64,000 nucleotides of DNA from positions 124,001 to 188,000 of the forward strand of contig NZ_QEVW01000002.1 in assembly GCF_003287275.1 (NCBI RefSeq), read 5' to 3'. The DNA is from Paenibacillus taichungensis (GTDB taxonomy: Bacteria > Bacillota > Bacilli > Paenibacillales > Paenibacillaceae). The position numbers and the translations under genes were made by a program. A model generated the notes under the pieces. That model was given only the letters and a program-made list of their open reading frames with translations. It did not search any database and was not told where the DNA came from. Below are positions 30,255 through 39,460 of the stretch, in pieces; position 1 is the stretch's first letter; each line of letters opens with the position of its first letter.

Positions 30255-30282
30255 ACGGACCATCCTTTTGTCTTATTTTCTT

Positions 30283-30301
30283 AATGATAACAATAATCAT
30301 T
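30283..30301. promoter_or_regulatory. Fur box
   Basis: AATGATAACAATAATCATT matches the classic TGATAAT-type inverted Fur repeat with outer arms of six perfect pairs. It lies just upstream of the Btr-like gene, as expected for an iron-starvation-induced regulator. Confidence 0.75.
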
Positions 30302-30345
30302 CTCATATGGAAGATGTTTTTGAAAAATAGTTTTGGACATGAAAA

Positions 30346-30391
30346 AAAGAGGATGCCCAGATCCGTGATGGCTTCTGGGTTATCCTCTTTA
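30346..30391. terminator. Bidirectional terminator
   Basis: AAAGAGGAT-CCCAGA pairs with TCTGGG-ATCCTCTTT (one mismatch) around a 12-nt loop. On the minus strand it ends the DUF5050-like gene at 30452. Confidence 0.85.
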
Positions 30392-30451
30392 TTTGGAGCA
30401 AGAATGTTGAGATAGTTTATGTCTCTATAAGTCTATGCCCACATGCGTGGG

Positions 30452-31738
30452 TTAGTTTGGCACGACCAACAGGATATCATCCAGGAAAACGTCGCTTAGC
30501 ACTTTTTTGCCTGTGCCATTGGTTTGCACATGATACAGACGATAGAGATCATTTGCGTTGATGTAGAACATGCCCGGAACATCGTCATGAAGCTGGAACG
30601 TTGCCCATTCCTCTCCAGCAAGCTTGGTTACTTTGAGGGCTGTGCTCACGGAATAAAGACCATTTGTACCGGATAGATATGCAATAGCTGATGTTCCGTT
30701 GGTCAGCTGAGCAGTTACGAAAGTAACGCTATTCAAATTCAGGTTGGCAGATTTGGATACCTTGTTCCCGGCGATGGTTTTGGCATACGCCTTTTTGTCT
30801 GCATCCACAACGACAACCTTATCTGTACCTAGTGGGCTGACCTCCCGGATACTCTTACTATGAATCTGAAGTGTTTTGCCAGAACTGGTCAATGCAAAGG
30901 CTTTGCCTGTTGAATAATCATAATCCTTGTTGCTGTCCAGCTTAATGCCTTTATTATACACGTACAGATTGTTGCCCCAGCCGCCAGCATAAACAGCGTT
31001 CACGTCCAGCTTTGCTTTTGGATTAACAGCTGTACCTTTGCCTGTATTGTAGTTTACCTTGTACATGATAATGGCGTTGGTCGAGTAGTACTGCTCATAC
31101 GGGTCAGTGTTCACCATCAGTTGCAGTTCGTTTTTGGCCACGTTCATAAAATAACGACTTTCTACTGCACCAGCAGCAATTCGTTGCACTGCTCCGCTGC
31201 CATTGGATGCTTTGGAAACGATCCATGGGTTTCCATTAACGAGCCCGTTATAATATACACGGCCTTTCGTTACGGCGAGCAGCGGAAAATCTGTATCCGC
31301 TTTGTCTGCAATTTTGGTGGCAGCGGAAGCTTCGCTATTACCATTTGCACGATAGATCGTTCCTTTGGAGTCCATATAATAGATAAACCCATTATCCGTA
31401 AAGTAGCTCAACACATCTGTCGCATACGTTTCAGCAGAATCGCTGGAACCGTCATTGGGAACGCGAAGTAGCGTTGTGGAAGACTCGGAACGGGTGTAAT
31501 AGAGATAGGATCCCGCCGCAGACAGACCATCTCCTTCAAAATCAAGCAATACCTCTGTGGTTCCGCTTCCGTCGCCGGATACTTTGTACAATACACCATC
31601 GGACTCATAATATACCGTAGTTTGGCTGAGGGAAGCTGCATGAGCATTGGCTCCTCCTCCAAGCACTGCTGCTGCGATCAGTGTGAACAGCAGCAAGGTG
31701 CAAACCGTGCGTTGCAAGCGTGTTGACCCTTTGTTCAT
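30452..31738 (-). CDS. Secreted DUF5050-like beta-propeller protein
   Basis: A 428-residue secreted protein with a signal peptide (about 1-34, ending ANAHAA). The rest consists of repeated short beta units such as YYESDGVLYKVSGDG, YLYYTRSESSTTLLRVPNDG, FIYYMDSKGTIYRANGN and RVYYNGLVNGNPWIVSKASNG, the pattern of DUF5050/LDL-receptor-like YWTD propellers. No catalytic residues are recognised; it probably binds or scaffolds something at the cell surface. It is monocistronic. Function unknown. Confidence 0.75.
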   Translation of the reverse strand: MNKGSTRLQRTVCTLLLFTLIAAAVLGGGANAHAASLSQTTVYYESDGVLYKVSGDGSGTTEVLLDFEGDGLSAAGSYLYYTRSESSTTLLRVPNDGSSDSAETYATDVLSYFTDNGFIYYMDSKGTIYRANGNSEASAATKIADKADTDFPLLAVTKGRVYYNGLVNGNPWIVSKASNGSGAVQRIAAGAVESRYFMNVAKNELQLMVNTDPYEQYYSTNAIIMYKVNYNTGKGTAVNPKAKLDVNAVYAGGWGNNLYVYNKGIKLDSNKDYDYSTGKAFALTSSGKTLQIHSKSIREVSPLGTDKVVVVDADKKAYAKTIAGNKVSKSANLNLNSVTFVTAQLTNGTSAIAYLSGTNGLYSVSTALKVTKLAGEEWATFQLHDDVPGMFYINANDLYRLYHVQTNGTGKKVLSDVFLDDILLVVPN

Positions 31739-31837
31739 AAATCAATCGTCACCCTTCTTCTTTATGTATGTAATTAACACAATAACACCTTATGTTATAT
31801 CGGTAAACTATGGAAAATATGTTATACATCTGAGTCA

Positions 31838-31871
31838 GATAAAAACGGCAGAAGATCAGATCTTCTGCCGT
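31838..31871 (-). terminator. Terminator of the ABC-2 exporter operon
   Basis: ACGGCAGAAGATC and its complement form a perfect 13-bp stem (31845-31871); the minus-strand 3' side runs into TTTTT. Confidence 0.88.
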
Positions 31872-31892
31872 CATATCTCAACCCTATTCCGC

Positions 31893-32726
31893 CTAAATCT
31901 GACTTTCAGCCAGCTGTTGACGACTGTTCCACAAAGTAACCAGACGAAGCAAAATGAAACTGATGAGCAGAAGTACTGCTCCGACCAGGATTAACATGAG
32001 AGGACTGATAAGCAGCATACCGCTCGCTTGACCAGCAATCAGGGCAAGCAATGGAATCACAACCAATCCCCCCAGTTGATAGGCCTCCTGAAATCCACGT
32101 ACCTTCGCCGAGATTAGTACATTCAACAGAATGACCACAAGACTGCACGCCGGAACAACCCACAGTACGAGAATGATCCAGTTCAGATTCGGAAACATCC
32201 ATTTCCCGAACATGGGATACATCAGGATATTGGCAATGATTCCGTAGATAATGAAGGTAATCCAGGACAATAACAGAGAAGGGATAAGTGCAGCCAGCAC
32301 CTTGCCTTTAAATAACGTATCCATACTCATCGGAGTGAACAGAAGACCTTCCAGAGTCTTGCGCTCCTTCTCTCCTGCAAAACTGTTGGCCGTCAAAATA
32401 CTGGATGCCATCACCGGAATGATGAGAAACAGGGGCGCGAACATGTACAAGGCAAGATAATAGACAATACGGTGATTGTCCGTAGGCATCGAAGCAAGCT
32501 GCGGAATCCGCCCGACATGGGTTAGGTTATCCAGCGTATCAAGCAGGAAGCTCATATTGCCGAGGGAAGCAAGTTCCATTTTTGAGGCTGTCCAAATGAG
32601 TACGCCAGGCATAATGATACCGATAACCAGCGGAACGATTAACATGGGTAACCAGAGCTGTACGCTGGCTGCGATGGCTCGAATATCTTTGCGAACAAGT
32701 GCGCGTATGGCTTGTCTGTTATTCAT
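31893..32726 (-). CDS. ABC-2 type exporter permease
   Basis: A 277-residue membrane protein with about six predicted helices, of the ABC-2 (NatB/YhaP-like) exporter group. The ANSFAGEKERKTLEGLLFTPMS segment (about residues 110-131) is the usual cytoplasmic motif of these permeases. ATG 32726 has GGGAGG about 8 nt upstream and overlaps the end of the ATPase gene by 8 nt, so translation is coupled. Together with the ATPase it probably exports an ion, peptide or lipid; substrate unknown. It is the last gene of the operon. Confidence 0.85.
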   Translation of the reverse strand: MNNRQAIRALVRKDIRAIAASVQLWLPMLIVPLVIGIIMPGVLIWTASKMELASLGNMSFLLDTLDNLTHVGRIPQLASMPTDNHRIVYYLALYMFAPLFLIIPVMASSILTANSFAGEKERKTLEGLLFTPMSMDTLFKGKVLAALIPSLLLSWITFIIYGIIANILMYPMFGKWMFPNLNWIILVLWVVPACSLVVILLNVLISAKVRGFQEAYQLGGLVVIPLLALIAGQASGMLLISPLMLILVGAVLLLISFILLRLVTLWNSRQQLAESQI

Positions 32727-33624
32727 GATGGTGTGCCTCCCTAATGGCAAAATAAATACTCTCCAGATCGCTGCCCGTAATCCGGGCCTGATAGACTTGT
32801 CCAAGCTCAGTCAATTGTCGCAGTAACAAAGGAATATCTTCACGGGTTTGAAGCTGAAAAACGGCTTTGTTCGCGGAAACCATCTCCGGTGTATACCCTG
32901 CTACCGTTTGCCAGCCATTTGGCATGGTCGCTTCAACTTCAATCCGGGGTGAGGTCAGGTAACGGTTGATGATCTCCTGCTCCGTACCTTCCTCAATCTT
33001 GCGCCCTTTTTCCATAAAAATATACCGGTCACACACAGCCGATAGCTGGGATAACACATGAGACGATACTAGAATCGTCATATGTTCTTCCTGATTAAGC
33101 CGACGGATGATTCGGAGGACCATCTGAATCCCATCCGGGTCAAGCCCATTGGTTGGTTCATCCAGAAAGAGAATGGAGGGACGGTGCAGAAGCACCCGTG
33201 CTAGACCTACGCGTTTTTTCATCCCTGTGCTGTAAGTGCCTACTTTTCGATGCTGATATTCCTGCAATTCGAACAGATCCACGAGCTCGTCAATCCTTGC
33301 TTTGGCATGTTGTACACCGAAAGCTTCAGCGAAAAAGATCAGATTGTCACGCCCACTCATATTTTCATACAATCCGCTCTGCTCGGTTAGTGTGCCGCAT
33401 ATGGCTAATACGTTCTCCGTCTCACGGAAAGGATCAAGGCCGTTAATGCTCACTTGCCCACCCGAAGCGCCAAGAACGCCGTTCATGATGCGGATCAGGG
33501 TAGTTTTGCCCGAACCGTTGGGCCCGATTAGCCCGGTAACGCTGCCTTGTTCAACCGTGAAGCTTACATCGTTCAGTGCCTGATGCACTTTAAATTGTTT
33601 GGAAATGTTGCGAACTTCAATCAT
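32719..33624 (-). CDS. ABC transporter ATPase (drug/sodium exporter type)
   Basis: A 301-residue ATPase with Walker A GPNGSGKT (34-41), a Q-loop in TLTEQSGLYENMSG, the signature YSTGMKKRVGLARVL and Walker B ILFLDEPTNGLD. The C-terminal tail of about 80 residues is typical of NatA/CcmA-like exporters. The ATG at 33624 is used because GGTGA sits 6 nt upstream; 33630 is an alternative in-frame ATG. It energises the ABC-2 permease encoded directly downstream. Confidence 0.9.
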   Translation of the reverse strand: MIEVRNISKQFKVHQALNDVSFTVEQGSVTGLIGPNGSGKTTLIRIMNGVLGASGGQVSINGLDPFRETENVLAICGTLTEQSGLYENMSGRDNLIFFAEAFGVQHAKARIDELVDLFELQEYQHRKVGTYSTGMKKRVGLARVLLHRPSILFLDEPTNGLDPDGIQMVLRIIRRLNQEEHMTILVSSHVLSQLSAVCDRYIFMEKGRKIEEGTEQEIINRYLTSPRIEVEATMPNGWQTVAGYTPEMVSANKAVFQLQTREDIPLLLRQLTELGQVYQARITGSDLESIYFAIREAHHHE

Positions 33625-34071
33625 GTACATTCACCGTCCGATCTGAGTTTGGAGATTATACGTCTATATCAGCAATATCGTTCAAATGGAGGGCCGAAAA
33701 ATAAAAACTCTACGTCTTTAGTCCCAAACGCGGGCATTAACTTCAACCTAAAGTCCGGCGAAATCGGGTCTCAGGTTTGTTTTCATAGTGGTCTATACCA
33801 TGTATTCTGGTTAAAAGGATGCAATATCCCGTTTCATTGCCATCCATAACGTGGTAATTAGACTTAAGGCTTCTGACATATCATGAATGCCTGAATATTC
33901 ATCTAACGCCGGTCTTGGTTAGCCAAGGCCGGTTTGACGTCGTTACTTGGCGTATCCATCCACTGGAACGCCTCATTTCTTGTAATTACATAACTAATTC
34001 GTCTAACACATCATATGAACACTTCCATTAGAAAGCATCCGATGTGTTTGACCCAGAGGAAGGTGAGCGAA
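33625..34071 (+). other. Gene-free 447-bp region upstream of the Hsp90-like gene
   Basis: No gene was seen. A 10-bp stem with one G-T pair, CCGGTCTTGG/CCAAGGCCGG (33910-33933), followed by TTT, looks like a weak terminator or attenuator on the plus strand although no plus-strand gene lies before it. This hints at a leader RNA before the Hsp90-like gene. Confidence 0.4.
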
Positions 34072-35907
34072 ATGACAGCATCCAATGAGTATCGCTTCCA
34101 GGTGAACCTGAGCGGTATGATCCAGATTCTATCCAACCATCTATACAGCAGCCCTAAAGTATTTTTACGTGAATTAATGCAAAATGCGACTGATGCCATT
34201 ACAGCTCGAACAGAGGCAGAAGCGGGATTCCAGGGTGAAGTTCGTGTGGAACTGACCGGAACTGGCGAGCAGTTAACCATGATGGTGGAGGACAACGGCA
34301 TTGGCTTGACTGAAGCTGACATCCATGAGTTTCTGGCGATGATCGGACAATCCTCGAAGCGTGGGCAGCAGGCCTTGCTGGATGGAGAGACTTCGTTTAT
34401 CGGACGATTCGGAATCGGATTATTGTCCTGTTTCATGGTGAGCCATGAAATCGTCATGCTGACGCAATCCGCGAAGGGTGGACCTTCGATGGAGTGGCGG
34501 GGTAAGCCCGACGGTACGTATACGATTAGACAGTTGGAGACACAGCTGTCTCCGGGAACAAAAGTATATCTGCGGTGTACGCCGGATGCAGCCCATTATT
34601 TTGAAACGGAATATGTTAAAGAAGCCTTGTTCTATTATGGAGCGCTGCTGCCTTATCCAGTCATCCTGCATAGCGACAGTGTTCAACATAACGTCAATAG
34701 CGAGTCACCGATCTGGTTGATGGAGCCTGAGCTTGCACGTGGACGCAGGGCGGAAGTGCTGGCTTTTGGTGAACGATTGCTTGGGGAGAAGTTTCAGGAT
34801 TTCATTCCACTGACGACGGCTTCAGGCCGTACAGGAGGTATAGCTTTTGTACTCCCACATGCAGTTAATCTGAATGCCAAGCGTTCTCATCGGGTGTACC
34901 TGAAAAGAATGCTGATCTCGGAGAAGGCGGAGAATATTTTGCCGGAATGGGCCTTCTTCGTGAAATGTCTGATCTGGACGGACGAGCTTCAACCAACGGC
35001 TTCACGGGAACATTTTTATGAAAATGAAAAACTGGAAGAAGTTCGCTCTGAACTTGGCGATGCCCTTCGTAAAGGATTGGCCGACATGGCTGAGAGCCAG
35101 ACGGAACGGCTGCAAAAGCTGATTCGCCTGCATGCGCTGTCCATGAAAGCACTGGCTGTGCAGGATCAGGAGTTCTATGCCATGATTCACCGCTGGCTTC
35201 CATTTGAAAGTACACGTGGTCATCGGGAACTGGGCGAGTTGATGAGCGAGGGAGAGACGTTGTACTTCACGACCACGGTGGATGAGTATCGTCAGATTCA
35301 TCATGTCGCGTCAGCCCAATCGATGCTGGTCATCAACGGTGGATACATCTATGACAGCGATTTGATGGCCATGCTGCCGATAGTGGTGCAGCATGTACAG
35401 ACGCAGCGGTTGCAGCCGGATGAGGTATCCATGAGTTTCACCGACGTGCCGCCGGCTGAACGGAATCAGTATTATGATGCCTTGCGCCTTGCTGACTCTG
35501 CTTTGCAACGTTTCCGCTGCCGTGCAGAGGTCAAGGGCTTCAAGCCAGCTGATTTGCCGGTGCTGTTCACGCTCTCGCAGGAGTCTTCCACGCTGCGTGC
35601 ATTGGAAAAAGCAAGTGAGGAGAGTACAGAATTATTCTCCTCTGTCCTTGGATCATTGTCATCCGGCATTAGTTCCGCAGGTTATTCGACCCTGTACCTA
35701 AACATCAGCAATCCAATTATTCAGCGGGTCCTGACTTCACCGGATGCCCAAATGACTCCGATTGCCATTGAGATGTTGTATGTCAATGCACTAATGATGG
35801 GGCATTATGCGATGAATCGGCAGGAGCTTGAGGTGCTGAATCAGGGCATCGTTCGCTTTATTGATTGGGGTTTGCGTGCGAATACAGATCGCAAGGGGGA
35901 TGCTTGA
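34072..35907 (+). CDS. Divergent Hsp90-family ATPase
   Basis: A 611-residue protein of the Hsp90 (HtpG) superfamily, distinct from canonical HtpG. The GHKL ATP site is complete: LRELMQNATDAI (Glu34, Asn38, Asp41), DNGIG (74-78) and GRFGIG (111-116). The middle-domain catalytic arginine is conserved in PTASRE (Arg312). The last 250 residues do not resemble the usual HtpG dimerisation domain closely. ATG 34072 follows AGGAAGGTGAG; an upstream in-frame ATG at 34015 lacks a site. It overlaps the next gene by one base (TGATG), so the two products are made together. Clients and role are unknown. Confidence 0.85.
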   Translation: MTASNEYRFQVNLSGMIQILSNHLYSSPKVFLRELMQNATDAITARTEAEAGFQGEVRVELTGTGEQLTMMVEDNGIGLTEADIHEFLAMIGQSSKRGQQALLDGETSFIGRFGIGLLSCFMVSHEIVMLTQSAKGGPSMEWRGKPDGTYTIRQLETQLSPGTKVYLRCTPDAAHYFETEYVKEALFYYGALLPYPVILHSDSVQHNVNSESPIWLMEPELARGRRAEVLAFGERLLGEKFQDFIPLTTASGRTGGIAFVLPHAVNLNAKRSHRVYLKRMLISEKAENILPEWAFFVKCLIWTDELQPTASREHFYENEKLEEVRSELGDALRKGLADMAESQTERLQKLIRLHALSMKALAVQDQEFYAMIHRWLPFESTRGHRELGELMSEGETLYFTTTVDEYRQIHHVASAQSMLVINGGYIYDSDLMAMLPIVVQHVQTQRLQPDEVSMSFTDVPPAERNQYYDALRLADSALQRFRCRAEVKGFKPADLPVLFTLSQESSTLRALEKASEESTELFSSVLGSLSSGISSAGYSTLYLNISNPIIQRVLTSPDAQMTPIAIEMLYVNALMMGHYAMNRQELEVLNQGIVRFIDWGLRANTDRKGDA

Positions 35908-36971
35908 TGAAGACCGAAATGGATTTTGAGGATTTGATGGATGAGGCATATGGCCTGCCTAATGGAACAGCAAAGCTTGGCATGCTGGAGGAAGCGGCAA
36001 GAGTTGCCGATGTGAATGGCATGGAGGAGGAAGCATACGAAGCACGTTCAGAGATCGTGGAGACCGCGACATTCTGCGGTTATCCGATGAAAGCACTAAT
36101 TGCTTTTTCCTGGCAGCTGGGCAAGTTTGATCAACAGCCAGAACGCTATGATGAAGAAACGTTAATGTGGTCGTATAAATGGATTTTGGGCGAGTTATCC
36201 AGCTTCCCGGAAGTGTCTCGCGATAAAATGATGGAGCTGCTGGAGGACTTCGGACGTCGCTTCAAATCATTTGGGTATAGCGAGCGTTCGTATTGGTATT
36301 ATCGGTTCCGCATATCCATGGATCTTGGCGAGCTGGAGGAGGCCGGTACCAGCTATACGAAGTTCAGAAATATGGACCGTGACTTTATGAGTGATTGTGA
36401 AGCCTGTGAGCAGGACGAGATCATGCGCTACTGGATACTGGTAGGTGAGGATGAGAAGGTATTGGAAGCGGCGAAGCCCATTTTGAAAGGGAGAATGAGC
36501 TGTGCCGAAATTCCGCACCTGACCTTATCGGAGATTTTGATGCCGCTATACCGGCTTGGCAGGGTTGATGAAGCTGACAAACATCAGGCCAAAGGCTATC
36601 GCATGATCAAAGGACATAATGATTTTGTGCAGAGCTTTGCTGAGCAGATGGATTATCTTGCACGGACTAACCCGGCGAAGGGCATCGATGTTCTGGAAGA
36701 AAATATAGTGCTTGCGATGGACCATGAAGATCCGTTTGCCAAAATGATGTTCTATGCCAGAGCGGCACAACTGTTGCGTCGCTGGGCTGACGAATCTCCA
36801 GGATACCGATTGCGGCTTCCTGCTTCATTTCCCTATGAAGAAGACCCGGGGGATTTACGTAAAATGGCCGACTATTTTGCCGGATATGCCAAAGCAGCCG
36901 CAGACAAATATGACCAGCGGAATGGCAATCAACATGTCTCTTCTATGTTAAGCGAGGTATTTAATCCATAA
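35907..36971 (+). CDS. Helical-repeat (TPR-like) partner of the Hsp90-like protein
   Basis: A 354-residue acidic, soluble protein I do not recognise by name. It is almost wholly alpha-helical with TPR-like helix pairs, for example AARVADVNGMEEEAYEARSEIVETA and the RFRISMDLGELEEAGTSYTKFR and LYRLGRVDEADKHQAKGY stretches. Its start overlaps the hsp90-like stop codon and a terminator follows, so the pair is a strict two-gene unit. Since eukaryotic Hsp90 uses TPR co-chaperones, a co-chaperone or client-adaptor role is an attractive inference; no EEVD-like tail is seen on the Hsp90-like partner. Confidence 0.7.
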   Translation: MKTEMDFEDLMDEAYGLPNGTAKLGMLEEAARVADVNGMEEEAYEARSEIVETATFCGYPMKALIAFSWQLGKFDQQPERYDEETLMWSYKWILGELSSFPEVSRDKMMELLEDFGRRFKSFGYSERSYWYYRFRISMDLGELEEAGTSYTKFRNMDRDFMSDCEACEQDEIMRYWILVGEDEKVLEAAKPILKGRMSCAEIPHLTLSEILMPLYRLGRVDEADKHQAKGYRMIKGHNDFVQSFAEQMDYLARTNPAKGIDVLEENIVLAMDHEDPFAKMMFYARAAQLLRRWADESPGYRLRLPASFPYEEDPGDLRKMADYFAGYAKAAADKYDQRNGNQHVSSMLSEVFNP

Positions 36972-36996
36972 CTTGCGACTATCACTTGAATATCAT

Positions 36997-37015
36997 CGTA
37001 CCATTAAATGGTACG
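36997..37015. promoter_or_regulatory. Short perfect palindrome
   Basis: CGTACCAT and ATGGTACG around TAA lie between the partner gene and the terminator. The role is unknown; it may be a minor hairpin. Confidence 0.3.
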
Positions 37016-37037
37016 CCAGAAGGTTACCGTGCTAACC

Positions 37038-37099
37038 AAAACAGGCTTGTTCAGAAGGAGGATTATCCTTCTTTGAACAAGCCTGTTTATCGTTTTTTT
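37038..37099 (+). terminator. Terminator of the Hsp90-like pair
   Basis: AAACAGGCTTGTTCA (37038-37052) pairs with TGAACAAGCCTGTTT (37074-37088), with an inner AAGGA/TCCTT stem, followed by ATCG and seven T residues. Confidence 0.88.
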
Positions 37100-37128
37100 A
37101 TACCGTGAATATAAAATTGCTACTTCGG

Positions 37129-39303
37129 TTATTCAGGAGTTACGGTTGCAGGCGCGGTTGTATCTTCGGCAGTTTCCTCATCTGAGGAAGTTTCTGATTG
37201 CGGCTGCTTTGTCATCAGGTCAGCTACGATCTTGTCGGTTGGCTGTGTAAACAGCTGGTACATAATCGCTGCTTCTTCCTGGCGAATCAGTGGTTTGCGG
37301 GAGAGGAAATCGACTGATCCATCCTCCAGCGCCTTCACTTCAGGACCGTGGATACCTAGCTTAACCATCATCTGGATTGCAGGCACCGCCCAGGCATCTG
37401 TCTGCCCGGCCAGCTTCACATCCTCGAACAGTTCATTTGGGTATTGCAGCTGGAGGCTTCTCCAGATCATCACCATGGCTTCCTGACGTGTGATGACCTG
37501 ATCCGGTTTGAACTGTTTCTCATCCGCACCTGCTATCATGCCGGATTCATAACCTAGCTGAATGTAACCGGCAGCAGGGTGAGTTGCCCAGTCGGTATCC
37601 GCAGGTGGCGTCGTTTTACTGGCTTTCAGCCCGCTCATTTTAAGGACATCCTCAATGAATTCAGCCCGTGTAACCGCATTTTTGGGTTGAAAAGCTTCAC
37701 TTGCATCATTGCTATAGTATCCAAGGGATTGTAATCCATAGATAGCTTCAGCATAAGGACTATTTGCCTGGACATCCCGAAAACCTTGGGGTTTCTGTCC
37801 TTTTTTCTCATAACCCATTGGGTTGAGATAAGGTTCTTTCATATAGATGGTTCCATCATCATTTTCCTTGAACGCCGTGAACTGGCCTGTTAATTCATCC
37901 TTGAAGAGATTATCTTCAACCTGAATCAGGGTACGTGGGCCAAGGAAGACGTCCGAAATGCTCAATTGTCCAGGTTCTTTGCCGCCCTCTTTCAAGGAAC
38001 TGACAATGGTGCTCAGTCGCAGATCCGCGTAAAGCCCGGCGAAGCGTTGCAGCTCATCAGCAGTTTGAGGTGTATAGTCCTTGAACTTGACGGGCTCCGC
38101 ATATTGCGGGAAGAACGTTTGGATAAAGGCAGGATAGAAGAGATTACGAAGTGCTCCCGTTTGGTTGTAAGTAAGGAAGACACCTGTGTTTTGCTCAGGA
38201 ATAAGGAAGAGATAAGAGCTGAATCCGATTAGGTCGCCAGCCTTGGTGATAATTTTGGAACTGCTGCCTGCACCCGGAAGCTGAAAAGCAGCTTCAAATC
38301 CATAAGTGGTATTGGGTAGCAGCGGATGAATGGAAGAACGGTATTGTTCCATGCTTTTTACTGTAGATTCTTTCCAAATACGTTCGTTATCCTTCACACC
38401 ATCATTCAGGAAAGCGATCATGAAATTACCGATATCCTCTGCCGTTGAGAGCATGCCGCCTTGAGGCATGGGTGCTGGGGAAAGGGTGTACAGGTCGAGT
38501 GGATTATGGCCCGCATCATAGGCTGTTGCAAGTTGTTTTTTGAACTTGCCGTCCAGCATAAAACTGCTGTTATCCATACCCAGAGGTTTGAAGATATGTT
38601 GCTGCATATACGATTCAAACGGCTCGCCGCTCACATTCTCCACAATCATGCCAAGTAGCAGGAAGGAGAAATTGTCGTACATGTAGGCGCTACCAGGTTC
38701 TCTAACGACAGGTGGCATATGTAACTTGGCATAATCCTCCATCGATACACTTTTGTTAAAATCATCATGGATGTCTTCCTGCTGCGGGTCGCGAATCTCG
38801 AATCCGGTGGTGTGAGTGAGCAGATTCTCTACCGTTACAGGTTGGTCAAAAGGATTATCGAATTCCAGTCCTTTCACATAGGTCTGAAAATCAGCCTTCA
38901 GATCCACCTTGCCTTGCTCTACGAGTTGCATGACAGCGGCTGATGTGAATGTTTTGGAGACCGAGGCGATACGAAAGGTGGTGTTTTTCGGATCAACGGG
39001 CTCTTTGCTCTCCAGATCGGAATATCCATACCCTTTCTCTGCCACGACTTTTCCATCTTTGACAACGACTACGGAAGCACCTACATATTGGGCCTTCGCT
39101 TCGGCGGAATCAAAAAATGAATCCAGAAAGGCTGTTGCGGACTCCGTTGTCAGCGCTGTCACTTTTCCTTTTTCATCGACCGCAGCAGGTGCGGTCTCCG
39201 CATGCACGGCGGGTGCCCATAAACTGAGGGACAGGACCAACGCCATGAACGCCCCCGTTAGGGAGGTGAGCCTGAAGCGGGTGCTTCGATTGGATAAATG
39301 CAT
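37129..39303 (-). CDS. SLH-anchored beta-lactamase-fold serine hydrolase
   Basis: A 724-residue secreted enzyme of the class C beta-lactamase/esterase/D-aminopeptidase group. A signal peptide covers about 1-35. The catalytic domain (about 50-430) has the SxxK motif SVSK (Ser114, Lys117) and YxN (Tyr209-Asn211). The third motif is KAG (in ITKAGDLIG) instead of the usual HxG. A spacer region of about 90 residues is followed by three SLH-like repeats (about 515-695), which fix the enzyme to the cell wall. The tail is acidic and Thr-rich. It may trim peptidoglycan peptides or D-amino acid peptides; substrate unknown. GAAGGAG precedes ATG 39303. Confidence 0.88.
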   Translation of the reverse strand: MHLSNRSTRFRLTSLTGAFMALVLSLSLWAPAVHAETAPAAVDEKGKVTALTTESATAFLDSFFDSAEAKAQYVGASVVVVKDGKVVAEKGYGYSDLESKEPVDPKNTTFRIASVSKTFTSAAVMQLVEQGKVDLKADFQTYVKGLEFDNPFDQPVTVENLLTHTTGFEIRDPQQEDIHDDFNKSVSMEDYAKLHMPPVVREPGSAYMYDNFSFLLLGMIVENVSGEPFESYMQQHIFKPLGMDNSSFMLDGKFKKQLATAYDAGHNPLDLYTLSPAPMPQGGMLSTAEDIGNFMIAFLNDGVKDNERIWKESTVKSMEQYRSSIHPLLPNTTYGFEAAFQLPGAGSSSKIITKAGDLIGFSSYLFLIPEQNTGVFLTYNQTGALRNLFYPAFIQTFFPQYAEPVKFKDYTPQTADELQRFAGLYADLRLSTIVSSLKEGGKEPGQLSISDVFLGPRTLIQVEDNLFKDELTGQFTAFKENDDGTIYMKEPYLNPMGYEKKGQKPQGFRDVQANSPYAEAIYGLQSLGYYSNDASEAFQPKNAVTRAEFIEDVLKMSGLKASKTTPPADTDWATHPAAGYIQLGYESGMIAGADEKQFKPDQVITRQEAMVMIWRSLQLQYPNELFEDVKLAGQTDAWAVPAIQMMVKLGIHGPEVKALEDGSVDFLSRKPLIRQEEAAIMYQLFTQPTDKIVADLMTKQPQSETSSDEETAEDTTAPATVTPE

Positions 39304-39460
39304 GTAAACACTCCTTCAAAAGAAAATTTTGTAAAAGGAACTCTCCTGTTTATTACTGATTACTGCCCCGATAGGTTTCAAGAGAGTAGATTGTGATATC
39401 CATTCCTCTATAGAACTCACAACGATCAGGAGCCAAATACAGCATAGAGGAGCTTGGAAT

